DNA of 64,000 bases from Paratinospora sagittata (taxonomy: Eukaryota; Streptophyta; Magnoliopsida; Ranunculales; Menispermaceae). Position numbers and translations under genes: made by a program. The notes under the pieces were generated by a model. It saw nothing but the letters and a program-made list of their open reading frames with translations, searched no databases and was not told where the DNA came from. Positions 46,601 through 55,424 of the stretch are shown here, piece by piece. Position 1 is the stretch's first letter; every line of letters starts with the position of its first letter. The stretch lies in contig CM069602.1 in the NCBI GenBank assembly GCA_035771175.1, positions 13,229,116-13,293,115 on the forward strand. The letters are read 5' to 3'.

Positions 46601-47074
46601 AAAAAGGCCACAAAACGGGGGCCGAAGAAAGCAAAGATTGTGCAATCTGCATGGTGTGAGATCTGCAAAATCGACTGTAACAGCAAGGATGTCCTTGATC
46701 AACACAAATTGGGCAAGAAACACATGAAGAAACTCGAAGAATCAAAAACAAAGGTCATTGCTGTTGCATCTGCTGCTCTCCAGACAGCAAATAATCCAGT
46801 GATCGGGCCACCGGAAAACCCGTTAAAAACTGTTGGATCCCAGAAATCAAAGAAGAAGGCAGCCTCGTCTTCAGTAACTGAAGAGGATCTGGAGATGAAA
46901 CGGAGGAAGGTCATGGAAGGCGGGGCAGCGGCAGAAGCGGTTAGGGTTTGCACTGTATGTAATGTGGTTTGCAACAGTGATGTAGTCTTCAATTACCACC
47001 TTACAGGACAAAAACATGCTGCCATGGTGAAGAAACTAGCAGCAGCTGGTTCTCAGGCTGTAACAGCTGCTTGA
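25240..47074 (+). CDS. four-finger U1/zf-met-type zinc finger protein (three exons)
   Basis: Exons 25240-25620, 44816-45289 and 46508-47074 join in phase 0 to 473 residues. Exon 1 (1-127) is rich in Pro, Tyr, His and Ser, with no known fold. Exons 2 and 3 each carry two C-X2-C-X12-H-X5-H fingers (Cys/His at 169-191, 260-282, 335-357 and 433-455), the U1-like or zf-met type that usually contacts double-stranded RNA or acts in RNA processing. Lys-rich linkers and a repeated DLE-K-R segment separate the fingers. Donor GTAAG at 25621 and acceptor CAG before 44816, then donor CAG/GTGAAG at 45290 and acceptor TTGCAG before 46508, keep the frame. Intron 1 is about 19.2 kb and full of transposons. 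The link of exon 1 to the later exons rests on phase, splice signals and my memory of homologues with this N-terminus; cDNA would settle it. Nuclear location is likely. Confidence 0.72.
25815..25836 (+). repeat. intronic echo of the exon 1 end
   Basis: 22 bases identical to 25593-25614 within exon 1, lying 222 bp downstream in intron 1. It lacks the splice donor. It looks like a partial local duplication of the exon end. Confidence 0.7.
25837..26715 (+). other. first part of intron 1
   Basis: T-rich intron DNA. A 71-bp spaced duplication (AATTCTCAACTTTTATAAGC at 26217 and 26288) is the only notable structure. No coding signal. Confidence 0.6.
26716..27066. mobile_element. MITE with CCTATGTTA ends and ATTA target duplication
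   Basis: A 351-bp block whose left end (ACCTATGTTATCCAGAC) is inverted at the right end (GTCCAGGTAACATAGGT) and which is flanked by ATTA on both sides (26712-26715 and 27067-27070). Inside are phrases around TGTCCGACAC. It has no coding capacity. The superfamily is uncertain. Confidence 0.6.
27067..28879 (+). other. intron 1, no clear element
   Basis: T-rich intron DNA with short frames lacking any domain. The last few hundred bases may belong to the eroded 5' part of LINE A, but I cannot align them. Confidence 0.4.
28880..29385 (+). pseudogene. LINE A (L1 type), left part
   Basis: A degenerate L1 ORF2 segment between endonuclease and reverse transcriptase. Broken frames show wording like ESSWGQEQ, WLKEGMQTPNFF and DREDGTISDE, which match the usual KSR-x-x-W-x-x-xGDxNTxFFH region. 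It ends in EEEE at the MULE-like insertion and resumes at 31688. Confidence 0.65.
29600..29745 (+). repeat. three-copy tandem repeat, about 55 bp, in the MULE-like element
   Basis: Three units built on AGAACATCCATTTCAT followed by CCAGAG-like and AACGAGATTT-like phrases, with scattered changes. Confidence 0.75.
29860..31270. repeat. degenerate GTAGACC/GGTCTAC subterminal repeats
   Basis: The left half (about 29865-30220) is packed with TAGACCTTCGTAGAC-like phrases. The right half (about 30760-31270) carries the complement, AAGGTCTACnAA-like. The two halves are therefore loosely inverted, as in subterminal arrays of large non-autonomous transposons. Small frames here (for example 30670-30915) are not credible genes. 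Confidence 0.65.
31688..32800 (+). pseudogene. LINE A (L1 type), reverse transcriptase part
   Basis: Continues LINE A. EEIEKVVFEGDSSQASRLYGFTIEFY and FRPIDLVTSLYKMISKILVLRFKQV correspond to the start of L1 reverse transcriptase; the QGAFVE block follows at about 32008. Later, in shifted frames, come pieces of the palm and thumb, including SGLRVNK (about 32495-32515) and a WLEKRLLSRGGR thumb block (about 32700-32735). Several stops and shifts make it inactive. Confidence 0.75.
33103..33765 (-). pseudogene. copia protease and GAG-pre-integrase region
   Basis: A 220-codon open stretch. It contains the aspartic protease region with ATDHMT, in which the catalytic triad reads DFG (complement of 33595-33603) where copia proteases have DSG. 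NVLHVPKLYTNLISI and a LGHPSF block, the start of integrase, follow. The altered active site suggests an inactive protease. It lies downstream of a gag remnant with a KCWKLHGKP knuckle tail (about 33850-33900). Confidence 0.8.
33766..34739 (-). pseudogene. copia gag remnant
   Basis: Starts MSVTSETVQTEEAIDKTKK at 34739 and includes LKWSQLVRAIFK and, in a second frame, KDIWDVVHHTYY ... VTEYAN (34295-34483), wording of the copia UBN2-type gag domain. A zinc-knuckle tail (RHTREKCWKLHGKP) follows in a third frame. Stops and shifts break it into at least three pieces. Confidence 0.7.
34740..35741 (-). other. copia leader between primer site and gag
   Basis: A GA/CGA-rich leader of about 1 kb. Simple-repeat composition makes long Leu- or Arg-rich frames on both strands (for example 34759-35295). 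None looks like a protein. Confidence 0.6.
35742..35753 (-). other. copia primer-binding site
   Basis: On the minus strand this reads TGGTATCAGAGC, the site that pairs with the 3' end of initiator Met tRNA in plant copia elements. It directly abuts the LTR end. Confidence 0.85.
35754..36013 (-). repeat. copia 5' LTR
   Basis: 260 bp on the minus strand, starting TGTTGCGGAG and ending TTCAGCA next to the primer-binding site. The start was chosen from the TG dinucleotide and is less certain than the end. Confidence 0.65.
36360..36991 (+). pseudogene. LINE B (L1 type), reverse transcriptase part
   Basis: L1 reverse transcriptase from GLRQGDPFSSFVFTLVAD (about 36488-36540) through the catalytic YADD box (about 36625-36636) and SGLKVNMGKS to the thumb region with KYLGLPLGGNPLSAKRLNGWK. 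One stop (TAG near 36768) and shifts break it. It repeats the domain already seen in LINE A, so it is a separate copy. It is cut at the AAAGG target site and resumes at 39801. Confidence 0.8.
36992..36996. repeat. target-site duplication AAAGG, left
   Basis: Matches AAAGG at 39796-39800 on the far side of the nested gypsy element. Confidence 0.85.
36997..37591 (-). repeat. LTR of the minus-strand gypsy element (3' LTR by orientation)
   Basis: 595 bp, starting TGATGCAGGGCG and ending TAGCATCA. Its partner at 39231-39795 is about 30 bp shorter through small gaps, with many substitutions, so this insertion is older than the chromovirus at 14 kb. Confidence 0.85.
37600..37745 (-). pseudogene. 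gypsy pol C-terminal remnant
   Basis: On the minus strand it reads NAYRLKLPSHIRASDVFSVKHLIPYLGDSS, the conserved tail of one group of plant Ty3/gypsy polyproteins. It lies just upstream of the polypurine tract. Nothing of the enzymes themselves remains. Confidence 0.7.
39231..39795 (-). repeat. LTR of the minus-strand gypsy element (5' LTR by orientation)
   Basis: 565 bp, starting TGATGTGGGGCA and ending TGGCATCA, partner of 36997-37591. Confidence 0.85.
39796..39800. repeat. target-site duplication AAAGG, right
   Basis: Right copy of the 5-bp duplication. Joining the two flanks restores a continuous LINE B reading. Confidence 0.85.
39801..41035 (+). pseudogene. LINE B (L1 type), C-terminal part
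   Basis: Continues LINE B after the gypsy insertion. It shows the PLNKGGLGIENI block, then VGDGCTIRFWEDRW (about 40140-40185). A zf-RVT region follows with SIWYAHIPSMVKVFGWILAHRK in one frame and CCLLCMQDQEASDHLFVSCPF in another (about 40517-40710). It ends with LWSIWLECNWRAFNGVRKDW (about 40858-40917) and a stop near 41028. These are the normal C-terminal parts of plant L1 ORF2. Frame switches show it is inactive. Confidence 0.8.
41036..41160 (+). repeat. LINE B 3' tail with alternating TG/CG tract
   Basis: After the ORF2 stop comes a short untranslated tail. It includes TATATGTGTGTGTGTGTG followed by CGCGCTCGCGCG (about 41106-41142), an alternating purine-pyrimidine stretch able in principle to adopt Z-DNA, and TGTTTTGTCTCAAAAA, resembling plant L1 ends. 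Confidence 0.5.
41490..41690 (-). repeat. dispersed SINE-like repeat, copy 2
   Basis: Shares GGTATCTTGGCCTCTTA, CTAGTCC, TGCGTGT-like and AAGTGGC blocks, in the same order, with 6325-6465. Lies in intron 1 of the zf-met gene. Confidence 0.5.
41691..44815 (+). other. last part of intron 1
   Basis: T-rich intron DNA ending in a pyrimidine-rich tract and CAG acceptor (44813-44815). A more GC-rich patch at about 43790-44040 contains small frames without domains and may be an unclassified transposon. No gene seen. Confidence 0.55.
44816..45289 (+). CDS. exon 2 of the zf-met gene
   Basis: 158 codons, starting AGESVPQ after a pyrimidine-rich acceptor and ending GKRHAVQ. It carries fingers 1 and 2. 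If the following intron is retained, translation stops after 11 more codons at 45322, which would give a two-finger isoform. Confidence 0.8.
45290..46507 (+). other. intron 2 of the zf-met gene
   Basis: 1,218 bp, from the GTGAAG donor to the TTGCAG acceptor. No insertion or coding signal recognised. The first 33 bases stay open in the exon 2 frame. Confidence 0.7.
46508..47074 (+). CDS. exon 3 of the zf-met gene
   Basis: 188 codons plus stop, starting AGVIPANGID and carrying fingers 3 and 4. It is homologous to exon 2 along its length, including VQS-x-x-C-x-x-CKIDCNSKD and VC-x-x-CNVVCNS. An A-rich 3' UTR follows. Confidence 0.85.
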   Translation, partial: AGVIPANGIDTMVHANPNSMLLVNQLVQPSLKKATKRGPKKAKIVQSAWCEICKIDCNSKDVLDQHKLGKKHMKKLEESKTKVIAVASAALQTANNPVIGPPENPLKTVGSQKSKKKAASSSVTEEDLEMKRRKVMEGGAAAEAVRVCTVCNVVCNSDVVFNYHLTGQKHAAMVKKLAAAGSQAVTAA

Positions 47075-50000
47075 ATGTAAAAATACAAAAAAAGAAAAAG
47101 AAAAAAAGAAGAGCAAGAGAAAGAGCATGGACTGGTAAAAGAGAATGAAAAAAGAAGAATTGATTATTGTCAGTAATTTTTGCTATTAGAGCTCACTTTT
47201 TGTTTTTAGGTTCTTGGGAACCATTTCATCTCTTTTTATGAGAAGAGATGATTATAATCATTTCTATCTGATGGTGGCTTTGTCCAAAACGTTTGATTCT
47301 AATGTAACAATGCCCCCTGTTAAATTGGCATATATATGTGCTTAGTTGATTTACTTCATGAAATTCACACCCCACTCATATCAGGAGAAGATTTTGCTCT
47401 GGTTTGTGATAGTTTGATTGGTGGTGAAAGTCTTGCAATCTAAGCTGTAAAATTTGTTTCAAAGCCCATTTTGGGTAAGCAATCAAAACGAGTTGCATAT
47501 TTATTTGTATGTATAAATTACTTAAAAATACAATTTATCCGAATAAAAATTAAATAATGGAGAAATAGAAATTTGGAAGATTGAAAATGATGGACCAATT
47601 AGAAGAGAAAAGTTTGATTTGAAGATGGAGAGGTTATATATATAGCACATTAGATTGCTTAATATAAATTATTTTAAAATAACAATTTACTAGATTTAAA
47701 ATCAAATAACGAAGAAATAAAAATTAATAACAATGAGAATGATGGATGGATTAGAACAAAACGGAGAGTTTAAAACATATTAGAACCATTAGTGGGAAGA
47801 AAATTACATAAGGCCTTTTTATAGGCAATCAAACCTAATATCCAAATTAATTAAACAGTGATTCTAAAACTCCTAAACTAAACACAAATATAACTCTTAA
47901 TACAAATAAACTACCAAAAATAAAATAACTTCAACAATTTTTTTTTTCTTTTTTTTACCTATTTTCTGTTTCTCTTGAGGTGTCCTCTTATCCTTCGGGT
48001 CGAGACTAGTCCTCTGAGAGTTCGAGGTTCTGCAGAGGTTTATAGACACCTCTTCCACTCAGAATTTGACCAAAGCAGAACTTGAACCCGTAATCGGATC
48101 CCACACACTGCATCGGGGTCCGCTCCTCATGTCAACAAACCTACGGTTGGTAATAACTTCAACAATTAGAAGATGGAGAAGAGAGCTATAATGTTAACAC
48201 AATATATATTTTTCAGAAATTTTGGATCATCTTTTTATAATAAAATCTCAGTACATATTTTAGATAAAATTATATAAAAATTTAATAGAAATACTTTTAT
48301 GACCTAAAAATTGTATTCAAAACCACACTTATGCTTATGCTGATGTAATATATGACTTGGTAGGTATTTTTTTTTTTATAATATGATGATTTGATATATT
48401 ACCATATCAATCCGGTTGTATTTTTAGGTGTTCTGGGCCATTTTAACACTCCTATTCTATAAAATAAAAAAAATTATAACATGGAGTGCGGGGATACGTA
48501 ACCACTTGAGCTTGACTCCTCACATGTCATATCGTTTTTTTTTTTTTAATAGAAAAAAAGATTATTGTATTAATTTATAACAAATGTCATATCGTTTCAA
48601 TTATAAAAAATATTTAATTGATCATATAAAATTTTGAAATAATACAATCAGAATCTTAGTGTGCTTTTGCCCTTTGAATTCCGGCATTAGAATTTAGAAG
48701 AAACATTGACTAAGTGACTTCTCTCTTATGGACGAGCGTTTCCACGTTTTCTCTTTGACTAAGAACTTCAACTATACTAACCACCGTGACTCAAAAAATA
48801 ACAGCTTTTTAACCGACAAAAAAAAAAAGAAAAAGAAAAAGAAATCCGAGGAATTGAACACCGCAATCAACGGGAATCGGCGAGGAAATCATTCGGCGCA
48901 TTTATCGGCAGACGCGGCGGGCACTTCGACCGATTAATTGCACAGACCGAGAAAATAATAGGCACGTGCGGAAGAACATAGAAATGCGGAGTACGGGATC
49001 ATTTTTCTTACGTATCGAAGTAGTCTTTTCGACGTGTTGACACGTTAGCGGTAGAGATTGGGTTAGGTGAGTTTGTCATTGGTGGAATGATCAGATAGAT
49101 TCTCTGATCCTTCTTTATTTCGTCCTCTTCTTCTGACAGTGCCACCTGTCAACACTGTCAATAGAAAAGAAGAAGAGGGGAAGAAGCAACCTCGATGTGT
49201 GCGGTCGGTGCACGCCGACGCCGCATTTATTTCTCCCAAAACTGACGCAACTTTTTGCTTTCGCTGTGTAGTCAATCTCCCTATCGTTCCTTCCAATTAA
49301 ATTAACTATTTAATTAATTCCAGCAAAATTAATTAATTAAATTTGGATGGGTATGTTGCACTGACTAGGGATGTAAGCGAATGTGACCGACCTTGAATTA
49401 AACCAAACTTAACGGATTAGGTTAGATTGGTTTTAATGCTTTTTTTTCTTTTTTTTATGAAAAGAAAAAAATAATTAATTCAATTTAAATTAAAATAGTT
49501 TGATATAATACTATAATAATAAATAAATATAATTTTATTTAAAATATTTTATATTTTATAATTAATTTAAAATAATTATTAAATTTATATATTAATATAA
49601 TTATATTTAAGATTATTCAAATATCTAACTGAATATAACTCAAATTAATTTGAATTGAATTAAGAGGTATAAGGATTCAATCTTTTTAACATTTAACGAG
49701 TTTAAATTGAGTTAGAATCTAGGTAAGACGGGACGGAACCAATCCGTTACTACCAATTATGCACATGAGACGAGGATGGATAGATGGGTGGATGATCAAC
49801 ATCAATATCATAATTCATTTGATAAAAAGTCATGTCATGTCATGTCATGTCATGTTGATGGCGTACGATGACGATGATGATATGATGATGTGATGGTAAC
49901 ATCAAGTCATCAGCGAATCTCATGCGCATTTGCTCCACTACCATTGAAGTAATTCGTACCGTACGTGTGCTTTGCCCCACCTTACGTTTTCTTTACCTTT

Positions 50001-51693
50001 TTTCTTTCTTTCTTTTATTTATATTTTATTTATTTAGTTTTTGTTTTTATTACCTTTGGCTTTGGTGGGACTAAACTAAAGGAAGTGCACGTGCACTGTC
50101 GGCATGTTAATTACTCATCATTACTTGTTATTTTTTAAATTTGTTTTAGTAGTTTTAAGTGATACTAATAAGAACACTACTAATGATTTTTTTATATATA
50201 TAAGGCATTACATTTTTTACATTAATTATAAATTATGTGCATCTTCAAATATCTTCAAATTATGCATTAATATATAGTTTCTCATGGCCAACTCAAAGTG
50301 ATAAATAATTTAAATGTTAATAGTTGGTATTAATAAAAGATTTAATCTAAAGATGAAATACTACACTTGCACTAGATTTTTAATACAATTTTGTGATAAA
50401 GAATAGTGACGGCTTGACATTTTTATATTTAATTAAAGAATATCACATGTATCTATTTGTATACAAATAATATAGTATAAGTTGAGGGACATATGAATAG
50501 ATATGTAGCAATTTATAGATGTGGTTGTGGATGAATTAAAATGACAACAAAAAAATGTTAGTCATCATCCCTGTTTTCTTATTTTTAGAAAAGAGAAAAA
50601 ATGTTCATCTTCATGATGATGTAACCTCTATTGCTTATATCACATTTAAATATGAAAAATAAAATAAAATATGGAGACTAATATGATCTCCCTCAAATAT
50701 AAAATCGAAAGGGAAAATTAGAAAAAAAGAAATTAATTGGCGAGCAAAGATTCTCACATCAAACACCAAAAAAAGAGTACATAACGTCAAAATGTGTCTT
50801 TTGGACAACATTTGTTCGTGAACTATAATTAAGAGCCTGAAATCTTGATATATTCCTTCAAATGATCTGCCCTAATTAGTTACACATAATTGATCAACTA
50901 CAACAAGATAAATCTTCTTCGTCATCCTTTGTTTTTCTTTTTTTGATGCATTAGTAGTGGCATGGAGATCTAATCTACGATTGTTACAATACTATTTGTC
51001 AAAATGTTACACTTGAAAAATACTTGACCTAAATGCTATAATTATTGATAGGTGGATATGTACCTAATCATATATATTAAGTTTTTTTCTTTTTTTAAGA
51101 ACAATTATATATATTAAGTTTAGCATAGAAGTAATATATTAATTATTTTTACGAAATAAGCATTTCCTTTAAATTGATTTTTACTGAACTAGTTAATTAT
51201 CAACAAAGTTTAGTAGTATAACCGGCCATTGAATTAATGCACATATATAATTTCTTCATCAAAGACCAAAATATGTACCTTAACTATATCTCCAAGTGGA
51301 TAGGCATCTAGGAGTATTGAGTAACAAGGTTTTCAAAGATTGAGATGTGATAGCTGTGTTGCTATCTTTCTTTTTCACTTTCTTGACTGCTCTATTAAGT
51401 GTAAGCTACTTCTAGTTTTGGATGTGTTGAGCCTCATGAACCAGATCTTAAGCTTTTAATTTTTCCTTCAATTGATCAAAAAGTATGAGGAGATCAATAT
51501 TGTGGTCCCATTTTGGAATTATTACTATATTATTATAGTTAAGAAGTGAATAGTTTGAGCTAATTAGGGATGTATTTAGTTATCTTGATAAAGTTTTTTA
51601 GTACCTACAATAAGTGATCAAATGGAAACAGTAAAGGTGCTTCAACATTAAATGTCTCTGTGCAGGTACATTTATCTTAAGGAAAATGGTAAA
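47075..51693. other. 3' UTR and intergenic DNA, no gene seen
   Basis: The first 250 bases or so are the 3' UTR of the zf-met gene. Then AT-rich DNA follows, with a possible decayed retroposon at about 47945-48130 (T run at left; GAACTTGAACCC-like B-box complement), a more GC-rich patch at 48850-49290 containing a G-box near 48963, and a CATGT pentamer run at about 49832-49855. Short frames at 48728-48937 (+) and 49063-49296 (-) have no domain and I do not call them. Confidence 0.55.
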
Positions 51694-51837
51694 GTGACAC
51701 CCATTTTGTACATCTAAAGTGTACATCAACGTTAATGCATCATTGGATTGTTTTGAATCATGTATCAACAAATGATTCGAGGCAATCTAATGGTGCATAA
51801 AAGTGATGTACACTTTAAATGTACAAAATGAGTGTCA
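51694..51837. mobile_element. foldback MITE, about 144 bp
   Basis: Near-perfect palindrome. The left arm opens GTGACACCCATTTTGTACAT and the right arm closes with its inverse (ATGTACAAAATGAGTGTCAA). The inner parts (GCATCATTGGATTG against CAATCTAATGGTGC) also pair. No target duplication was fixed. Confidence 0.7.
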
Positions 51838-54800
51838 ATGAAACATTATTGTCTTCTATGCATGCATGTATGTATCCATATATCTATATAGATATTCTTT
51901 GTTCTTTATCCTCTTGTGAATTTTTTCATTTTTTTTTTAAATGTCATCACATGATATTATGTTATATTTGTATTTAGTCTATTGAGGAATTTTTTTTGTA
52001 AAATTTAGATTTGAAAATTACAATGGTTAATATATATATATATTTTAAATGGAGAAGTGTTGTATACTTATCATGAGTGTGATTTTCAAAGAGTACATGC
52101 TCCAAGAATCTATTATAGAAACTTTCACATGTACTGCATGATTAAATTTTTTTAAAAGGGATTTTCAGATAACAAATTAAGTACTTGTTTTATGCCATAT
52201 TAGTGGTAAAATATGAAGCTGCTTTAGAATCATTTTCTAAGATCTTAGTTGTCACTTTTTTATTTGATATATTTTGCAAATTGAAGGAGAATTTAGTGGA
52301 AGGGACATTTTTTTTTTTTTGTAAGTGACATATAAGTAAATGAAACATATTTCAATTAATGCCTTGCTTATAATACATTTGCACTTTGGTGGCAGATAAT
52401 TATTTATAATCTACAAATCATATGTTTTTCTTTAACTTTGGTGGTGAGAATTTGGTATTTTTTTTGTAAGAAAAAGTTGTAATTTTGTAAGATAGAATTA
52501 TTAGGAAAAAAAAACTAATGGACAGATATAAATAGGCCATTTATGAGCCCCCATGAAGATATATATATATATATATACGTGATAGAGAAAAAAAAATGAT
52601 TTAGATTGAAAAAAGTCAACTTTGGTCGATGTGCATGTATGAGTGGTTTCTATAAACATATTCGTGAATATAATAATATTGTTAACTGAGATTTGAGTTC
52701 TTAAACTAAGAATATAATGATTCCCAACTTTGAAATTAACCTGAATAAGAAAACAAAAAAAAAACTTGGAAGGATGGAGTTGTTAACACTCCTTTAATTA
52801 TATATTAGGTTGAAAAATCAGATTAATTAATTAATGTCCTCCTTCTCTATATTCTACATGTATCAAATGATAGGATCATTAGTTGTTTGACATTGAAGCA
52901 ACATTGTCATTATTGAAGTTAGTCAACAATAGATGACGACCTAAAAAAAGGAAAAAAAAATAATAATAATTAATTCTCTTTTTAATTAATAGTGAAGAAA
53001 TTACTCAAAGAAATATATATATAAATTTTGTTTCCTTTCTCTGTCAATGTAAACTTAAAGCCCTAGTTAGTACTTCAGCCACTTAAACAATATTTTGTGT
53101 ACTTTCAAGAATCATTAAAATCCTAATCCCTGGAGTTTGAAGTACGTACGTTTTAACTCTCCGTAAGATCATTAACCGTCTCTTAGTTATTTAATTAAGG
53201 CACATATATAATAAAGCGCGCTATAGGGAACATCGATCGTAAGCTAGCTAGGTTTTCTTCAAATTCTCAAAAATATTCATCTTTGTTATCTAATTAACTA
53301 AAGAACAATGAAGACAAATATATTGAAAATGAAAGAAAAAGCTTAATTAGATATATTTACAAGCTGTAATGACAGACTTCCACAAGTTCCAAATGCCTCC
53401 TCTTCCTCCATTGAAATAAATCTTAAATTAGCTACAGTTAAATCATTCATGAAGCTCCTCAAATTCTTGGATAAATGCCATAATGTAGGTATATATGGAA
53501 TTGACCCAAAGAAAAAACTTTCAATAGTTGGACAATGCATGTGTATCAAGCCGTACGTGTGATTAATATGCATGCCCAGTCATCTGGACCACCTGTACAA
53601 AATACACTCTACCAAATAAAGTATAAACATGTCTTCAAAATAAATAAATAGATAAACATTAATAATAATTATACTAAGAAGTAAGATATACAATACGCAT
53701 TAATTAATTGTCCATATTTAAATTCTCTTTTTCTTGGTGTTGTAATTTGCAGTTAATTAAAGATTGATGAGAAATAGCTTACAAGAACTGAAGTTTCATC
53801 AAACCCAAGAATAAAGTAGTTAAAAATGAGAGATGGATCTTATCATTCTTATCTACATCACAAACATCATGTGTCAATTGAGGGCATTGTATATAGAAAA
53901 GTTGCATTATTGAGAAAAAAAAATTATGATAAAGTTGGCAATAATCAAGACAAGGTAGGCCATGAGCACTAAATGGTAAACACTAAAATATAAGCATATA
54001 TATATATATATATATATATGTCACAGATAAAATTATAACAAGAAGATGTTGGTAATGATACATGGGCACAAACAAACAAACAAACACATAAGTGAGTAAA
54101 AATCACATGCAAGAAATTGATCAATGTTGACATTCACTCAGCTAATATCATTATTTTCATGTTCTTTTGGTATCAGTTTCTAGGGTTTGAGGTTAGCAAG
54201 TTATTTATGTGCCACTCAATAAAAGATGGTTTCTATACCCAAGAACTCTTAAGAGCTCATTCTCATGGATATAGCAACAAAATAATATCAATTAATCCTT
54301 ACTAAAAGTTATGATGTTTCAATAACTTAAAATATCCATACTCTGGGCGGCAATAAAGTGCATTTAACCATGTGGGGCCTTAAATTCCTGCAATCTTCTC
54401 GATCGCTACTTTTATTTTACTATTACTAGCTACAAGATTTCAACCATTACTTTTTTTTTTTGGTCTGACAGATGATTCAGTCATCAATTGCAAGTTACAT
54501 AAGTCATCAAATCATCCTTATTCTTTATTTGAAATCTCCTAGATAAGATTACGATATGGAGGATTCAATGAAACTAGTCTGATATTTGTCTAAACAACAA
54601 CTCTCCTTACTATATATATATGTCTCCTTTTAGTTAACAAAGGTTATAATAACTGATGATTATGGTGCTGCATGCCGTAAGATATATACTTTAACCCGGT
54701 CTGCCCTTTCTCTTCTTCTCTTTAATAAATTCATTTCTAAAATTAAATCTGAACACAAGCAATGCTATAAATATATATATAAGGAAAATGTTATTCTAAT

Positions 54801-55009
54801 TATTATAAAAAATATAACTGAGGATGCAACCACGTTATCAATAATGTATATAATGCATGATAACGATATATAGTGATTTTTTTTTTATTTTTTGGAAAAG
54901 ATAATGATAGTGAGTTGCATATTAGTAAGAAATAAATAAACAAATAAATAAATATAGAGAATATATAGTTACCTTGGACTAGTACTAGCTTGGCCGCTTT
55001 CCTTGATCA
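51838..55009. other. intergenic DNA downstream of the WRKY gene
   Basis: AT-rich, with TA runs at about 52558-52577 and 54000-54019 and an AAAC run near 54070. A frame at 53343-53573 (-) shows no domain. The stretch nearest 55009 should include the WRKY 3' UTR. Confidence 0.55.
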
Positions 55010-55424
55010 TCATCTACTACGCATTCCTGCAGGGACAATATCACCAAGCAGGCCTTCATCACTGGTATTAATGAGTTGCTGCTGGTCTTGCTGAGGCAAC
55101 ACTGTTACTTGATCAGATGAACGCATTTGATGATATTGAAGTTGGAGTGAGTGGCTGACATGATCAAGTGATGAAGTACTTCTTATAGGATACTGTACTC
55201 CTGGAACATATACCTGTGAGTGTGAGTGTGAGGTTGACGAAGGGTTTAGGCGACCAATGAAGGCCGCTGCAGCCTCATTGGAAAAGATACCACCGCGTGG
55301 GAAACTCACGGTGTGGTGACAATGTTGACCTTCATATGTAGTGATCACAACGGTGGGATCTTCAGATGACCGCTCAACCCTCTTCTTCACTGTGCATTTG
55401 CTGTTAGTGCAACGATAGTAGCTC
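55010..55424 (-). CDS. WRKY57: exon 3 of the WRKY gene
   Basis: Encodes the zinc-binding half of the WRKY domain and the C-terminal tail, ending GMRSR and TGA. The acceptor is ATCAG before 55424. Confidence 0.9.

Noticed and set aside
48728..48937. Small Lys-rich frame
   Set aside because: The Lys run comes from an A-rich tract; no domain and no gene structure around it.
53343..53573. 76-codon minus-strand frame
   Set aside because: No recognised family and ordinary AT-rich surroundings.
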